Shown here one piece after another: positions 28,342 to 37,983 of a stretch of DNA of 47,987 bases. The DNA comes from Clostridia bacterium UC5.1-1D2 (GTDB lineage: Bacteria > Bacillota > Clostridia > Lachnospirales > Lachnospiraceae): NCBI GenBank assembly GCA_001304855.1, contig BBZN01000032.1, positions 1 to 47,987 on the forward strand, read 5' to 3'. Made by a program: the position numbers and the translations under genes. The notes below the pieces were generated by a model. It made no database searches. It saw only the letters and a program-made list of their open reading frames with translations, and was not told the origin of the DNA. How positions within the stretch are numbered: the stretch's first letter is position 1; each line of letters begins with the position of its first letter.

Positions 28342-29277
28342 ATGATAATTAGTGTTAGCAGAAGAACTGATATACCTTCATATTATTCGGAATGGTTTTA
28401 TAACAGAATTCATGAAAACTATGTTTTGGTGAGAAACCCCGTGAATATACGCCAGATAAGCAAGATAAATTTATCTCCGAATATAGTGGACGGAATTGTG
28501 TTTTGGACTAAGAACCCAACTCCCATGATAGAGCGATTAAATGAATTGGAGAAGTACACATACTATTTTCAGTTTACATTAACTCCTTATGGGGAAGATA
28601 TAGAACCTAATTTGCCTTCCAAAAAAAGAGTTATTATTCCAAAATTCATTGAATTATCTAATAAAATTGGTGCAGAACGATTGATTTGGCGATATGACCC
28701 TATTCTGTTAAGCCAGGAATATACAGTGCAAAACCATATCCAATATTTTGAGACACTTGCAAAAATATTGAAAGGCTGCACTAAGAAATGTATTATCAGC
28801 TTTATTGATATGTATAGAAACACCACAAACAATGCAAAAAAATCGGAATTAAAAACAATTAAACGTGAGGATATGATAAGAATTGCGGAAGCATTTTCTG
28901 AAATTGCAAAAAGATATGGTATGGAGTTATGTACCTGTTCAGAAAGTATCAATCTAAGTCAATATGGGATTACACATGCTCATTGTATCGATAAAGATTT
29001 GTTTGAGCGTCTTATACAGTGTAAGCTAAAGTTAGACAAAGATCCGAATCAAAGGAAGGAATGTGGATGCGCAGCAAGTATTGATATAGGTGCATATAAT
29101 TCATGCAAGAATATGTGCAGATATTGCTATGCCAATTATAATGCTGATATAGTAAATAAGAATTATAACCGCCACAATCCAAAGTCCCCTGTGCTGTTTG
29201 GAGAAATTGGTGAAGGCGATAAAATAACAGAAAGAAAGATGGTTTCATTGAAAGATGAACAAATAAGCCTGTTTTAA
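28342..29277 (+). CDS. DUF1848 family protein with C-terminal CX3CX2C cluster motif
   Basis: A 311-residue intact protein. It opens with the family hallmark [17 protein letters not shown] and has V-F-W-T-K-N-P-x-P and W-R-Y-D-P-I-L motifs. It ends with a cysteine-rich segment [10 protein letters not shown] followed by C255-K-N-M-C259-R-Y-C262-Y-A-N. The CX3CX2C pattern is that of 4Fe-4S radical-SAM enzymes but sits at the C-terminus. Biochemical function is unknown. The gene is clearly more AT-rich in sequence and codon use than its neighbours and lies between two copies of the uvrB start, both signs of acquisition. A GAGGGG site precedes the ATG. Confidence 0.87.
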   Translation: MIISVSRRTDIPSYYSEWFYNRIHENYVLVRNPVNIRQISKINLSPNIVDGIVFWTKNPTPMIERLNELEKYTYYFQFTLTPYGEDIEPNLPSKKRVIIPKFIELSNKIGAERLIWRYDPILLSQEYTVQNHIQYFETLAKILKGCTKKCIISFIDMYRNTTNNAKKSELKTIKREDMIRIAEAFSEIAKRYGMELCTCSESINLSQYGITHAHCIDKDLFERLIQCKLKLDKDPNQRKECGCAASIDIGAYNSCKNMCRYCYANYNADIVNKNYNRHNPKSPVLFGEIGEGDKITERKMVSLKDEQISLF

Positions 29278-29333
29278 AAATGGAAATATTTCAGGCGCAT
29301 TTTTTATTGGAAACCAAGGAGGTAAAACACATT

Positions 29334-31313
29334 ATGGAGTTCAAGTTGCACAGTGAATATCAGCCCACCGGCGACCAGCCCCAGGCCATCGAGCAGCTGG
29401 TTGCGGGCTTTAAAGAAGGCAACCAATTTGAGACTTTACTGGGGGTTACAGGCTCCGGCAAGACCTTCACTATGGCCAACGTTATACAGCAGTTACAGAA
29501 GCCGACCCTCATCATCGCCCACAATAAGACGCTGGCCGCCCAGCTCTACGGCGAGTTTAAGGAGTTTTTTCCGGAGAATGCGGTGGAGTATTTCGTCTCC
29601 TACTACGACTACTACCAGCCAGAAGCTACGTTCCTTCCTCCGACACCTACATTGAGAAGGACTCCGCCATCAACGACGAGATCGACAAGCTCCGCCACTC
29701 CGCCACTGCGGCCCTTTCTGAGCGGCAGGATGTGATTATTGTGGCTTCCGTATCCTGTATCTATGGTTTGGGAAGTCCCATCGATTATCAGGAGATGGTC
29801 ATCTCCCTGAGACCGGGAATGATCAAGGACCGGGACGAGGTGATCCATAAGCTGATCGATATCCAGTATGACCGCAACGATATGGACTTTAAGAGAGGGA
29901 CCTTCCGTGTGCGGGGGGATGTGCTGGAGGTATACCCCGCTTATTCCGACGGAGAAGCTTACCGTATTGAATTTTTTGGGGATGAGGTGGACCGTATCGC
30001 TGAGATTGATACCGTAACCGGGGAGATCAAATCACAGCTGGGGCATATCGCTGTCTTTCCGGCCTCCCACTATGTAGTTCCCAAAGAAAAATGCTGGAGG
30101 CCACAGAGCATATATTGGAGGAAATGAAGGAGCGGGTAGCCTTTTTTAAGAGCGAGGATAAGCTTCTGGAAGCCCAGAGGATTGCAGAGCGGACTAATTT
30201 TGACGTGGAGATGATGCGGGAGACAGGCTTTTGTTCCGGTATTGAGAATTATTCCAGGCACCTGACCGGATCGCTGGCCGGGGAGCCGCCCTGCACATTA
30301 ATCGACTATTTTCCGGAGGATTTTCTGATTATAGTGGACGAGTCCATATCACCCTGCCTCAGGTAAGAGGTATGTATGCAGGAGATCGTTCCAGAAAAAC
30401 CACCCTGGTGGATTACGGCTTCCGCCTTCCCTCCGCCCTGGATAACCGCCCTCTAAACTTTGGCGAGTTTGAAGAAAAAATCAGCCAGATGCTCTTTGTG
30501 TCCGCCACCCCATCTGTCTATGAGCAGGACCATGAGCTGATGCGGGTGGAGCAGATTATCCGTCCTACAGGACTTTTGGACCCGGAGGTTTCTGTGCGGC
30601 CGGTGGAGGGACAGATCGACGATCTGATTTCTGAGGTCAATAAGGAGGTTGCGGCTCACCATAAAGTACTGATTACCACCCTTACCAAACGGATGGCCGA
30701 GGATTTGACAGACTACATGCGCGAGGTGGGGATTCGGGTAAAGTATCTCCACTCGGATATCGATACATTGGAGAGAGCCCAGATTATCAGGGACATGCGC
30801 CTGGATGTGTTCGACGTCCTGGTGGGTATCAACCTTTTGAGAGAGGGCCTGGATATACCGGAAATTACCCTGGTAGCCATTTTGGATGCGGACAAGGAGG
30901 GCTTCCTCCGTTCAGAAACCTCCCTGATACAGACCATTGGACGTGCTGCCAGAAACTCGGAGGGTCATGTCATCATGTATGCGGATCGTATTACGGATTC
31001 CATGAGAGTGGCTATTGAGGAGACAAACCGCCGCCGGAAGATTCAGCAGGAATACAATGAAGAACACGGAATTACTCCTACCACTATTAAAAAAGCAGTC
31101 CGCGATCTGATAGCTATTTCCAAGGCGGTTGAGGCCGATGATAAGCAGTTTAAAAAAGATCCGGAGTCCATGGATGAAAAGGAACTTAAGAAGCTTGCCA
31201 GGGAGCTGGAGAAGAAAATGCATCAGGCTGCAGCGGAGCTCAATTTTGAGGAGGCGGCAAGACTTCGTGACCGTATGGTGGAAATTAAGAAAATGCTTCT
31301 GGATATGGAATAA
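29334..31313 (+). CDS. uvrB: Excinuclease ABC subunit UvrB, three frameshifts
   Basis: DNA-damage recognition helicase of nucleotide excision repair. It loads onto DNA with UvrA and recruits UvrC. Visible: the N-terminal [17 protein letters not shown], Walker [11 protein letters not shown], the beta-hairpin [34 protein letters not shown] and the C-terminal UvrC-interacting UVR motif (F-E-E-A-A-R-L-R-D). One base is missing near each of 29625, 30088 and 30344. Correction gives 660 residues, the standard length. ATG 29334 behind AAGGAGG is the start; the open frame to 29280 lacks a site. Its 5' end is duplicated upstream around DUF1848. uvrA is not in the window. Confidence 0.96.
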
Positions 31314-31372
31314 AATATAGATTTGTGACTCTTATGTAGTAAAAATGTAATATTCTTTTAAGGAATAAGAAA

Positions 31373-31401
31373 TTGTACAATAGTAATCTTTTTATTATAA
31401 T
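31373..31401 (+). promoter_or_regulatory. Promoter of the cell-wall-binding-repeat protein
   Basis: TTGTAC (31373-31378), 17 bp, TATAAT (31396-31401). It lies 55 bp before the start, which has AGGAGG at 31443-31448. Confidence 0.75.
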
Positions 31402-31455
31402 AAAGACAGGAAATTATTGGTATCAGTATTTTATTTATTGACAGGAGGAGATAAG

Positions 31456-32633
31456 ATGAGAAAAAGACAGTGGCTGTGCCTTGCGCTGGCTGCGGCGATG
31501 GCTTTGGGCGCCAGCTTTCCTGCCCTTGCAGCAGATACTAAAATTGATACGGTGAAGCTTAAATTTTCATATGACAAAGCGCCCGAGAGCGGAGATGATA
31601 TTGGGGATATAAGCGTCACTGCCGGCGGAAGCGGTTACTATGTCGAATCTGCCGAGTACACCAATGCGAGGATCAGGATACGTGGACTGTGGGAGATGTG
31701 CCGAAAGTAAAAGTGGAATTATCAGCAGAGGACGGATACCGCTTTTCCTACACTTCCAAAAGCCATTTTTCATTATCGGGATGTAATGCAGAGTTTAAAA
31801 AGGCCACAATCAGCGATGGCGGCAATTACATTGAAGTGTACGCAGAGTTAAAGCGAATCGGCGGAAAGCTGGAGGGAGCTTCAGAGCTGGAATGGGAGGG
31901 AACCACTGCTTACTGGGGTGAAATTGAAGGCGCTAAGAGCTATGATGTGAAGCTGATGCGCGATGAGAAAACAGTTACAACCGTGGAGACGACAGGAACC
32001 TCCTACAACTTTGCCGGATATTTCAACAGGGAGGGAGACTATACCTTCCGCGTAAGAGCATTGCCAGTTATAACAGCAAGGCGGGAGAGTGGTCGGAAGA
32101 TTCCGATTCCATCTATATCGACCAGGAAGATCTGGGAAGATATTCCGGCTCCGGCCGCTGGATGCAGAATCAGAACGGATGGTGGTATGGATATGATACC
32201 GGGGGATATCCCGCATCCTGCTGGAAACAGATTGACGGAGCATGGTATTACTTTAACAGCTCAGGCTATATGCTGACCGGCTGGCAGAAGCTGGATGGAA
32301 CATGGTACTATCTGCATCCCAACGGGTGATGGCTACAGGCTGGAACCTGATTAACGGAGTGTGGTACTATATGAACGGCAGCGGCGAGATGCAGACCGGC
32401 TGGCAGAATATCAGCGGACGAAGCTACTATCTGAACAACAGCGGCGCAATGCTGACCGGCTGGCAGCGGCTCAACGGCAGATGGTACTACCTGGATGGCA
32501 GCGGTGCAATGGTCACCGGCTGGCAGGCCTTAGACGGAAAGTGGTATTATTTTGGTTCCGACGGCACAATGTACGCCAATACCACTACGCCCGACGGCAG
32601 GTATGTGGACGGCTCCGGAGCTGGATTCAGTAA
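31456..32633 (+). CDS. Secreted protein with cell-wall-binding (choline-binding-type) repeats, four frameshifts
   Basis: The signal peptide (LCLALAAAMALGASFPALAA) is followed by an N-terminal region of about 85 residues, a fibronectin-like segment (A-Y-W-G-E-I-E-G-A-K-S-Y-D-V-K-L) and about six C-terminal repeats of 20 residues. The repeats have the pattern T-G-W-Q-x-x-x-G-x-W-Y-Y-L, as in proteins held to teichoic acid or the cell wall. Frame breaks lie near 31668, 32060, 32328 and 32621. The last correction gives the usual ending V-D-G-S-G-A-W-I-Q and a stop at 32631-32633, 40 bp before a terminator. Uncorrected, the frame would read through the terminator to 32739. Corrected length is 393. 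No enzymatic domain is recognised, so it is an adhesin or wall-associated protein of unknown target. Confidence 0.85.
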
Positions 32634-32672
32634 ATACAGACTTGAGGTGAGCGCAGAATATAGAGACGTAAG

Positions 32673-32701
32673 CGGAGGAGTGTTATCTCCTCCGTTTTTT
32701 G
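32673..32701 (+). terminator. Terminator after the cell-wall-binding-repeat gene
   Basis: CGGAGGAG (32673-32680) pairs perfectly with CTCCTCCG (32687-32694), then six Ts. Confidence 0.9.
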
Positions 32702-32762
32702 CTGCCTTAACACCCCCTGGCATGGTTGAAAATAATTAGGTAGTCTGGACAAACTCTTTTTG

Positions 32763-32791
32763 TTGACAATTGATCTCATTAAGCATACAAT
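32763..32791 (+). promoter_or_regulatory. Promoter of feoAB
   Basis: TTGACA (32763-32768), 17 bp, TACAAT (32786-32791), about 42 bp before feoA, with ACAGGAGG following. I cannot identify a convincing Fur or DtxR box. Confidence 0.8.
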
Positions 32792-32832
32792 AAGTATGGT
32801 TTGAAGTAGATTACAGGAGGATACGGGCAGAG

Positions 32833-33065
32833 ATGCTGAGATTAAATGAGTGTGTTGTCGGCGGCCACTATGTGGTTGACAGCGTTCAGGTGGACGAGAG
32901 TATCACCAGAAGGCTGGAAGCCTGGGCGTAAATGAAGGGACGCCGGTTAATATATTAAATAAAAAAGGAAGCGGCAGCGTTATTATCAAGGTACGAGGAA
33001 CCAGGCTGGCTCTGGGGAAACGCTTGTCGGAAGGAATTACTGTCAGAGAGGAGAGTCGGGCATGA
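32833..33065 (+). CDS. feoA: Ferrous iron transport protein A (FeoA), one frameshift
   Basis: A small SH3-like cytoplasmic protein that supports FeoB. The corrected product has 77 residues with the family's R-R-L-E-A-L-G-V-N-E-G-T-P-V-N-I-L and the terminal K-V-R-G-T-R-L-A-L-G-K segment. One C is missing near 32921 (GCCCTGGGC reads GCCTGGGC), the same CCCTGG context as the break in the sigma factor gene. The stop overlaps the feoB start (ATGA at 33062-33065). Confidence 0.88.
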
Positions 33066-35168
33066 GCGGTGAAGTAAAAGGCAGCGGCAATGCCTCCTAC
33101 GGCAGTATTACCTTAGGGCATCAGAGAGGAAGGGAGTCTGTCAGGCAGAGAAGAGGGGAAGAGCACAGCTTTGACAACAGGCCCATCACAGTGGGATTTG
33201 TGGGTAATCCAAACTGCGGTAAGACAACGTTGTTTAATGCGTTTACCGGAGCCAATCTCAAAGTGGCCAACTGGCCCGGCGTTACTGTGGAGCGTGTGGA
33301 GGGTGCCACTAACTACAAAGGAAGGCCTATAAAGGTCATCGACCTTCCCGGTATCTACAGCCTTACCTCTTATACAATCGAGGAAAAGGTAACCCGCAAA
33401 TGCATTGAGGACGGAGAGGTTGATGTTATTATAAATGTGGTGGATGCCTCCTCGCTGGAGAGGAACCTATATCTCACCATGCAGCTTATAGAACTTAAAA
33501 AACCGGTTATCCTGGCTCTCAACATGATGGATATTGTGGAGGAGCGGGGCATGGAGATCGATATGCACCGCCTGCCTGAGATGCTGGGAGGGATTCCGGT
33601 GGTGCCGGTATCTGCCAGGAAGCGCACAGGGCTGGATGTGCTGATGCATGCAGTTGTCCATCACTACGAGGAGGGCCCTCAGGGGGTGGTGATCCACTAC
33701 AGTTCTGAGGTGGAGGAGAAAATAGGGGCCGTTGAGGGCGCACTTGGAAGAAAGTACGGACAGATGGATAATATGCGCTGGCATGCAATCAAGTTTCTGG
33801 AATTTGATCAGGTGGTGGTCAGCGACCATCCTTTGGACCAGGTGGAACGCATTCTGCCCAGGAATTATGAAAAGCAGATTATCAATGAAAAATACGAGTA
33901 CATAGAAGAGGTAATCGGGGAGTGCCTGTTTAATAAAGATACAAAGGCAGCCACCACCGACAAGGTGGATCGGCTTATGACCCACCCTGTCTGGGGGATT
34001 CCGGTGTTTCTGGGAATCATGGCCCTGGTCTTTTTCTTCACCTTCACAGTAGGGGACTTTCTCAAAGGCTACTTTCAGATGGGGCTTGATCTGCTGTCGG
34101 AGGGGACGCTGGCGTTCCTTACCGGTGTACATGCTTCCCAGTGGATTACATCCCTGATTGTTGATGGGATCATTGCAGGCGTGGGAGGAATTCTCACGTT
34201 CCTGCCCAATATTTTTATATTGTTTCTGGCGCTGGCTTTTCTGGAAGACAGCGGTTATATGGCCCGTGTGGCCTATGTAATGAATGAAACCATGGGCATG
34301 GTGGGGCTGTCGGGTAAGGCGTTCCTTCCCATGCTTCTGGGATTTGGCTGTACCGTACCGGCAGTGATGGCTACCAGGGCCTTAGAGAGCGTAAAGGACA
34401 GGCGCAGAACCATCCTAATCACTCCATTTATGTCCTGCTCCGCAAGGCTTCCCATCTATGTGCTGTTTGCGGATATGTTTTTCCAGACAGGGCGCTGCTG
34501 GTAGCCTATTCCCTGTATCTTATCGGATTGTTTGTGGCTATCCTTGTAGCCTTTGTGGTTCATTTCCATGACAGGAACCGGCAGAAGGGGAATTCACTCC
34601 TTATAGAGCTTCCTGAATACAAGACTCCCAATGCCCGCACAGTGGCCATCTATGTGTGGGATAAGGTAAAGGACTATCTGTCAAAAGCGGGAACCACCAT
34701 ATTTATAGCGTCCATCGTCCTGTGGTTTGTTATGAACCTGGGGCCGCAGGGGTTTGTCTCCGATGTGTCCCAGAGCTTTGCAGCCATCGTAGGGCACAGT
34801 CTGGTGCCAATCCTCCGCCCTGCGGGGCTGGATCAGTGGCAGGTTGCGGTGGCTCTTATATCGGGACTCTCTGCAAAAGAGGTGGTTGTGTCCAGCTTCA
34901 GTGTGCTGTATGGCATCAATAACATAAATTCCGGCGCGGGATGGCCGGCCTGTCAGGCATTCTGGCTGAGGCGGGCTTCAGCGGGATAAATGCCTATGGG
35001 CTGATGGTTTTCTGCTTATTATACTCACCCTGTATTGCAGCGGTAGCCACCATTAAGCGCGAAACCGGTTCCTGGAAATGGACCCTGGGTCTGGTTTTGT
35101 TCCAGCTGGCAGTGGCCTGGCTTGGGGCGGTGACGGTATTCCAGCTGGGCAGTCTGATATTCGGGTAG
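33062..35168 (+). CDS. feoB: Ferrous iron transport protein B (FeoB), two frameshifts
   Basis: Fe(II) importer with an N-terminal cytoplasmic GTPase: G1 GNPNCGKTT, G3 DLPGIYS, G4 N-M-M-D. A helical regulatory domain follows, then a polytopic membrane part with the Gate motifs (M-L-L-G-F-G-C-T-V-P and S-C-S-A-R-L-P-I-Y). A leader of about 40 basic/polar residues precedes the GTPase. Frame breaks: near 34484 (one C lost in TTCCCAGAC) and near 34938 (one base lost in GGCGCGGGATG). Correction gives 702 residues, normal for FeoB. It is translationally coupled to feoA. Confidence 0.95.
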
Positions 35169-35240
35169 GTTCGTGCCCGGGCGGGATGCAGCCGCGGGCC
35201 GATGACTGCCGGAATACGTCCGGGGTAAGACAAGGCCCCC

Positions 35241-36178
35241 TTAGGAACGCACCTGCACAAGCCCGGCAGGAAGGCGCATGGGACCGCCTTATCTGCGTCG
35301 GAAGCCATGGAGATGGAATCCAGGCGTTTGGAGTAGAGATAAACCTCATTGGAGAGCCGATCCACCTCAGGGACTTCCGTCTCATTTATATGAGTCACCA
35401 GGCGGCCCATTTCTTCATAGGAGATATCTCCTGTATCAGGGAGAAGCAAAACTTCGTGGATACTGGAGGGCAGGATAATTAAATCCTGTCCGACCATAGC
35501 TGCGAAGTTTTTTATTATATCTCCATAGAGAAGGCACCCTGCTCCGTTGACGCCTGAGGTGTTAGTGAGAATGAAGAAGGGCGCAGCTTCATAGTCCTCT
35601 GTTTCATCTTCCGGATTGCCGAGAAGGGAGGCCATACTTTTGAGTGTGGGAGGAAGAAGTTTGGGAGTATTTGAAAATGCCTGCTCCCTTAAATCCTCTG
35701 GAGAAATATTCCAGATATTCAGATGTTCATTGTGAATCAGCGCAGTTATAACTCCGCTGTGGTCCTCGCTTATGCAGACATAAAATACAAGGGCCAGGTC
35801 CAGCCAGTTTATATGGGGCGTTTTTTTCAAAAGATTTCTGTTTGCCTCGGCATGGATAAGTTTAAAAGCAATGCGGTTTCTGACGTCGCTGTAGGAGGCA
35901 AGTGATTGGAGATTTATACCTGACGGCATCCGGCTGCTGTTATACAGGAACAAAAGCTCCCCCACAATATCTTCCAAAGGCATACCCGCCCGGAAATGTT
36001 CATAGCAGGTGTTCAGGTAGATGGCAGGGGCAATATTGGAATCCCCCTTCATAATGCACAGGCTGTCCAGCACAAGCCCGTTGTTTTTGGGAATTTTCCG
36101 CAGGGACAGTTCATATCCCGGCCCCAGGGCACATTCCATGTGTTCCTTAACAGTGGTCAAAAATTGTTCGTATACCAT
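35241..36178 (-). CDS. DUF5688 family protein, uncertain 3' end
   Basis: A cytoplasmic protein of unknown function. It begins MVYEQFLTTVKEHMECALGP, with I-Y-L-N-T-C-Y-E-H-F-R-A-G, F-F-I-L-T-N-T-S-G-V-N-G-A-G and the C-terminal I-L-P-S-S-I-H-E-V-L-L-L-P-D, all features I associate with DUF5688. As written, the frame continues to 34994, 175 bases antisense into feoB, with a Pro/Arg-rich tail unlike the rest. One missing base near 35265 would end it at 35241-35243 (about 312 residues), just short of feoB. I give that end, but it is a guess supported only by the error pattern elsewhere. GGGGG precedes the ATG. Confidence 0.7.
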
Positions 36179-36396
36179 ATGTATACCCCCTTAAATAATA
36201 TTTATGTAACTATAAAGTTTCATACCTGGTTTTGTCTCATGATTAAGGGGAACTGAAAAAGGAACCGCCTTAGAATGTATGAGATAGTGGATGATGTTTG
36301 AATAACATCGGATAATCACAGATTACCCTATGGAGGGAGATTTGTCAATAGACAGGAGGGGGATTTTTGAAGAACACCCAGAGTATTTCTTTTACG

Positions 36397-36425
36397 TTGA
36401 CAAATCATTGCATTGCAATTAGACT
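36397..36425 (+). promoter_or_regulatory. Promoter of the DUF917 gene with a palindrome in its spacer
   Basis: TTGACA (36397-36402), 17 bp, TAGACT (36420-36425). The spacer holds a perfect dyad ATTGCA-T-TGCAAT (about 36407-36419), well placed for a repressor. The upstream gap from 36179 shows no gene. Confidence 0.6.
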
Positions 36426-36472
36426 TTATTTATAGCATTTTGCTTGCAATTATAATGGATGGAGGTTGTTGT

Positions 36473-37558
36473 ATGATTAAACTGACAAAAGAACTCTGCC
36501 TTCAGGCTCTGTACGGAGGCCTGCTTCTCGGGGGCGGGGGAGGCGGCAGCATTCAGATGGGACTGGATGCCGTGGAGGAAGCCTTCCGGCATACAGGCGA
36601 GTTGACGATGATGGACGTTTCGGAGCTGGACAAAGAGGATATAATGGTAACTGTATCCATGGTAGGTGCGCCTTCCGCTAAAGACACCTGTGTCACGATC
36701 AATCATTGGAAAACTCTTTTAAAGAACTTTGAGGAGAACAGCGGAACGAAGATTTCAGGATTTATCACTTGTGAGAACGGAGGCGTTTCCACCTCCAACG
36801 GCTGGGTTATTTCTGCGATTACGGGAGTTCCAATGGTTGATGCGCCCTGCAACGGACGCGCCCATCCTACAGGGGGCATGGGCAGCATGGGCCTGAACAG
36901 GCGTCAGGATTATGTGACGGTTCAGTCTGCCTGCGGGGGAAAAGGAGAGCGGTACGTGGAGACGGTTGCAAAGGGCAGCCTGACAGCTGCAAACCATCTG
37001 GTACGCCAGACTGCAGTGGCTGCAGGAGGCCTGTGCTGTGTGCTCCGTAACCCGGTAACTGCCGAATATGCTTCCGCCCATGGAGCGGTAGGCGCTATCG
37101 CCCAGGCTCTGGCGATTGGTAAGGGATATATGGAGCACAAGGGAGACGTGGAGGGAATTCTGGATTTTCTCAGGAGAGAATACGATGCAGAGGTTATCTG
37201 CAGGGGGACTACCTGTGACTATACTCTTTGTATGGACGGCGGCTACGACGTGGGCTCTCTGCATGTGAAGTCGGGAGACGATGATTACGAGCTTACATAC
37301 TGGAATGAGTATATGACTATGGAGCGGAACGGAGAGCGTCTGGGAACGTTCCCTGACCTGCTGTGCACCCTTGATGCAGCCACTGGACTGGCACTTTCCA
37401 GTGCGGAGATCGATGAGAACATGGATGTTATTATGATTAAAATACCTAAGAACCGGTTGATTTTAGGAGCCGGTATGTATCAGAGAGAGCTGCTGAAGGA
37501 AGTGGAGGAGATTCTGAAGAAAGAATTGATCTCCTACAATGAAGAGCTCTTTGTATAA
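36473..37558 (+). CDS. DUF917 family protein (possible thiohydantoin-processing enzyme)
   Basis: An intact 361-residue protein, conserved from its start (L-Y-G-G-L-L-L-G-G-G-G-G-G-S, the glycine-rich family opening). It has ISGFITCENGGVSTSNG, G-V-P-M-V-D-A-P-C-N-G-R-A-H-P-T and a C-terminal beta-rich domain (L-C-T-L-D-A-A-T-G-L-A-L-S). DUF917 members are often next to hydantoinase genes. From memory, Pfam now relates the family to S-methyl-thiohydantoin desulfurase, so a cyclic or modified amino acid substrate is plausible; this is not shown by the sequence. ATG 36473 is chosen for GGAGG at 36461-36465. It shares the neighbourhood with the OPT/racemase cluster. Confidence 0.85.
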   Translation: MIKLTKELCLQALYGGLLLGGGGGGSIQMGLDAVEEAFRHTGELTMMDVSELDKEDIMVTVSMVGAPSAKDTCVTINHWKTLLKNFEENSGTKISGFITCENGGVSTSNGWVISAITGVPMVDAPCNGRAHPTGGMGSMGLNRRQDYVTVQSACGGKGERYVETVAKGSLTAANHLVRQTAVAAGGLCCVLRNPVTAEYASAHGAVGAIAQALAIGKGYMEHKGDVEGILDFLRREYDAEVICRGTTCDYTLCMDGGYDVGSLHVKSGDDDYELTYWNEYMTMERNGERLGTFPDLLCTLDAATGLALSSAEIDENMDVIMIKIPKNRLILGAGMYQRELLKEVEEILKKELISYNEELFV

Positions 37559-37622
37559 GTGAAATGTAAGGGAAAGGGGAAATTACCCGGACAGAGCGGA
37601 AAAGAACCTGGAAACAGGTTTT

Positions 37623-37690
37623 AAACGAAACAGGCCTGAGAAATGAATGCAAATGCAGGGCGCAGTCAATTTCTCAGGCCTGTTTCGTTT
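37623..37690. terminator. Perfect 22-bp stem hairpin between convergent genes
   Basis: AAACGAAACAGGCCTGAGAAAT (37623-37644, 22 bp; first 20 are AAACGAAACAGGCCTGAGAA) pairs without mismatch with 37669-37690 around a 24-nt loop. A T-rich end flanks it on the right. It most likely terminates both DUF917 (+) and DUF6092 (-) transcripts. Confidence 0.85.
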
Positions 37691-37713
37691 TGCAGGCGCC
37701 TCCAGATATAGTT

Positions 37714-37983
37714 CTACATACAGTCTACAAGCTTGTCCACTGCATCGCTCAGCATCTGGTAGAATCCCTCCTCATCGGAGGTGGTTTTTCCCTTGCCGCA
37801 GTGGATAATCTCCGCCAGTTCTTTCAGGCCCTGGTTTCCGGGCTGTTCTTCCAGCATCAGGCGGCAGAGCCGTTCCGACGCCTCCGCCATCCGCAGGGGG
37901 CCGTATATTCGGGGCTCTCCTCTGAGGCCTGCGGCGCTGGTTATCATGTAAACTAGAAGTTCAAAGCATTCAGTTTGATTCAT
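37714..37983 (-). CDS. DUF6092 family small protein
   Basis: An 89-residue protein beginning MNQTECFELLVYMITSAAGL, with E-P-R-I-Y-G-P-L-R-M-A-E-A-S-E-R-L and a C-terminal E-G-F-Y-Q-M-L-S-D-A-V-D-K-L. I recognise this as DUF6092-like; function unknown. GGGAGG sits at the right distance before this ATG, and the nitroreductase stop overlaps its start. It is therefore a separate gene coupled to the nitroreductase, not a C-terminal domain, although the uncorrected frame fuses the two. Confidence 0.75.
   Translation of the reverse strand: MNQTECFELLVYMITSAAGLRGEPRIYGPLRMAEASERLCRLMLEEQPGNQGLKELAEIIHCGKGKTTSDEEGFYQMLSDAVDKLVDCM

Noticed and set aside
29280..29333. Earlier ATG for uvrB
   Set aside because: It lacks a ribosome binding site and is absent from UvrB proteins; the duplicated upstream block also starts at the later ATG.
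32634..32739. Continuation of the cell-wall-binding-repeat protein past its last repeat
   Set aside because: It would run through a strong terminator; one restored base gives the normal family ending at 32633.
1787..35168. Interpreting the broken genes as a decaying or symbiont genome
   Set aside because: Essential genes (truA, ftsEX, uvrB, feoB) are affected equally, substitutions are not elevated, and lengths are restored exactly by small indels, which fits technical error better.
34994..35240. Extension of the DUF5688 frame into feoB
   Set aside because: The tail is antisense to feoB, Pro/Arg-rich and unlike the rest; a single missing base explains the lost stop.
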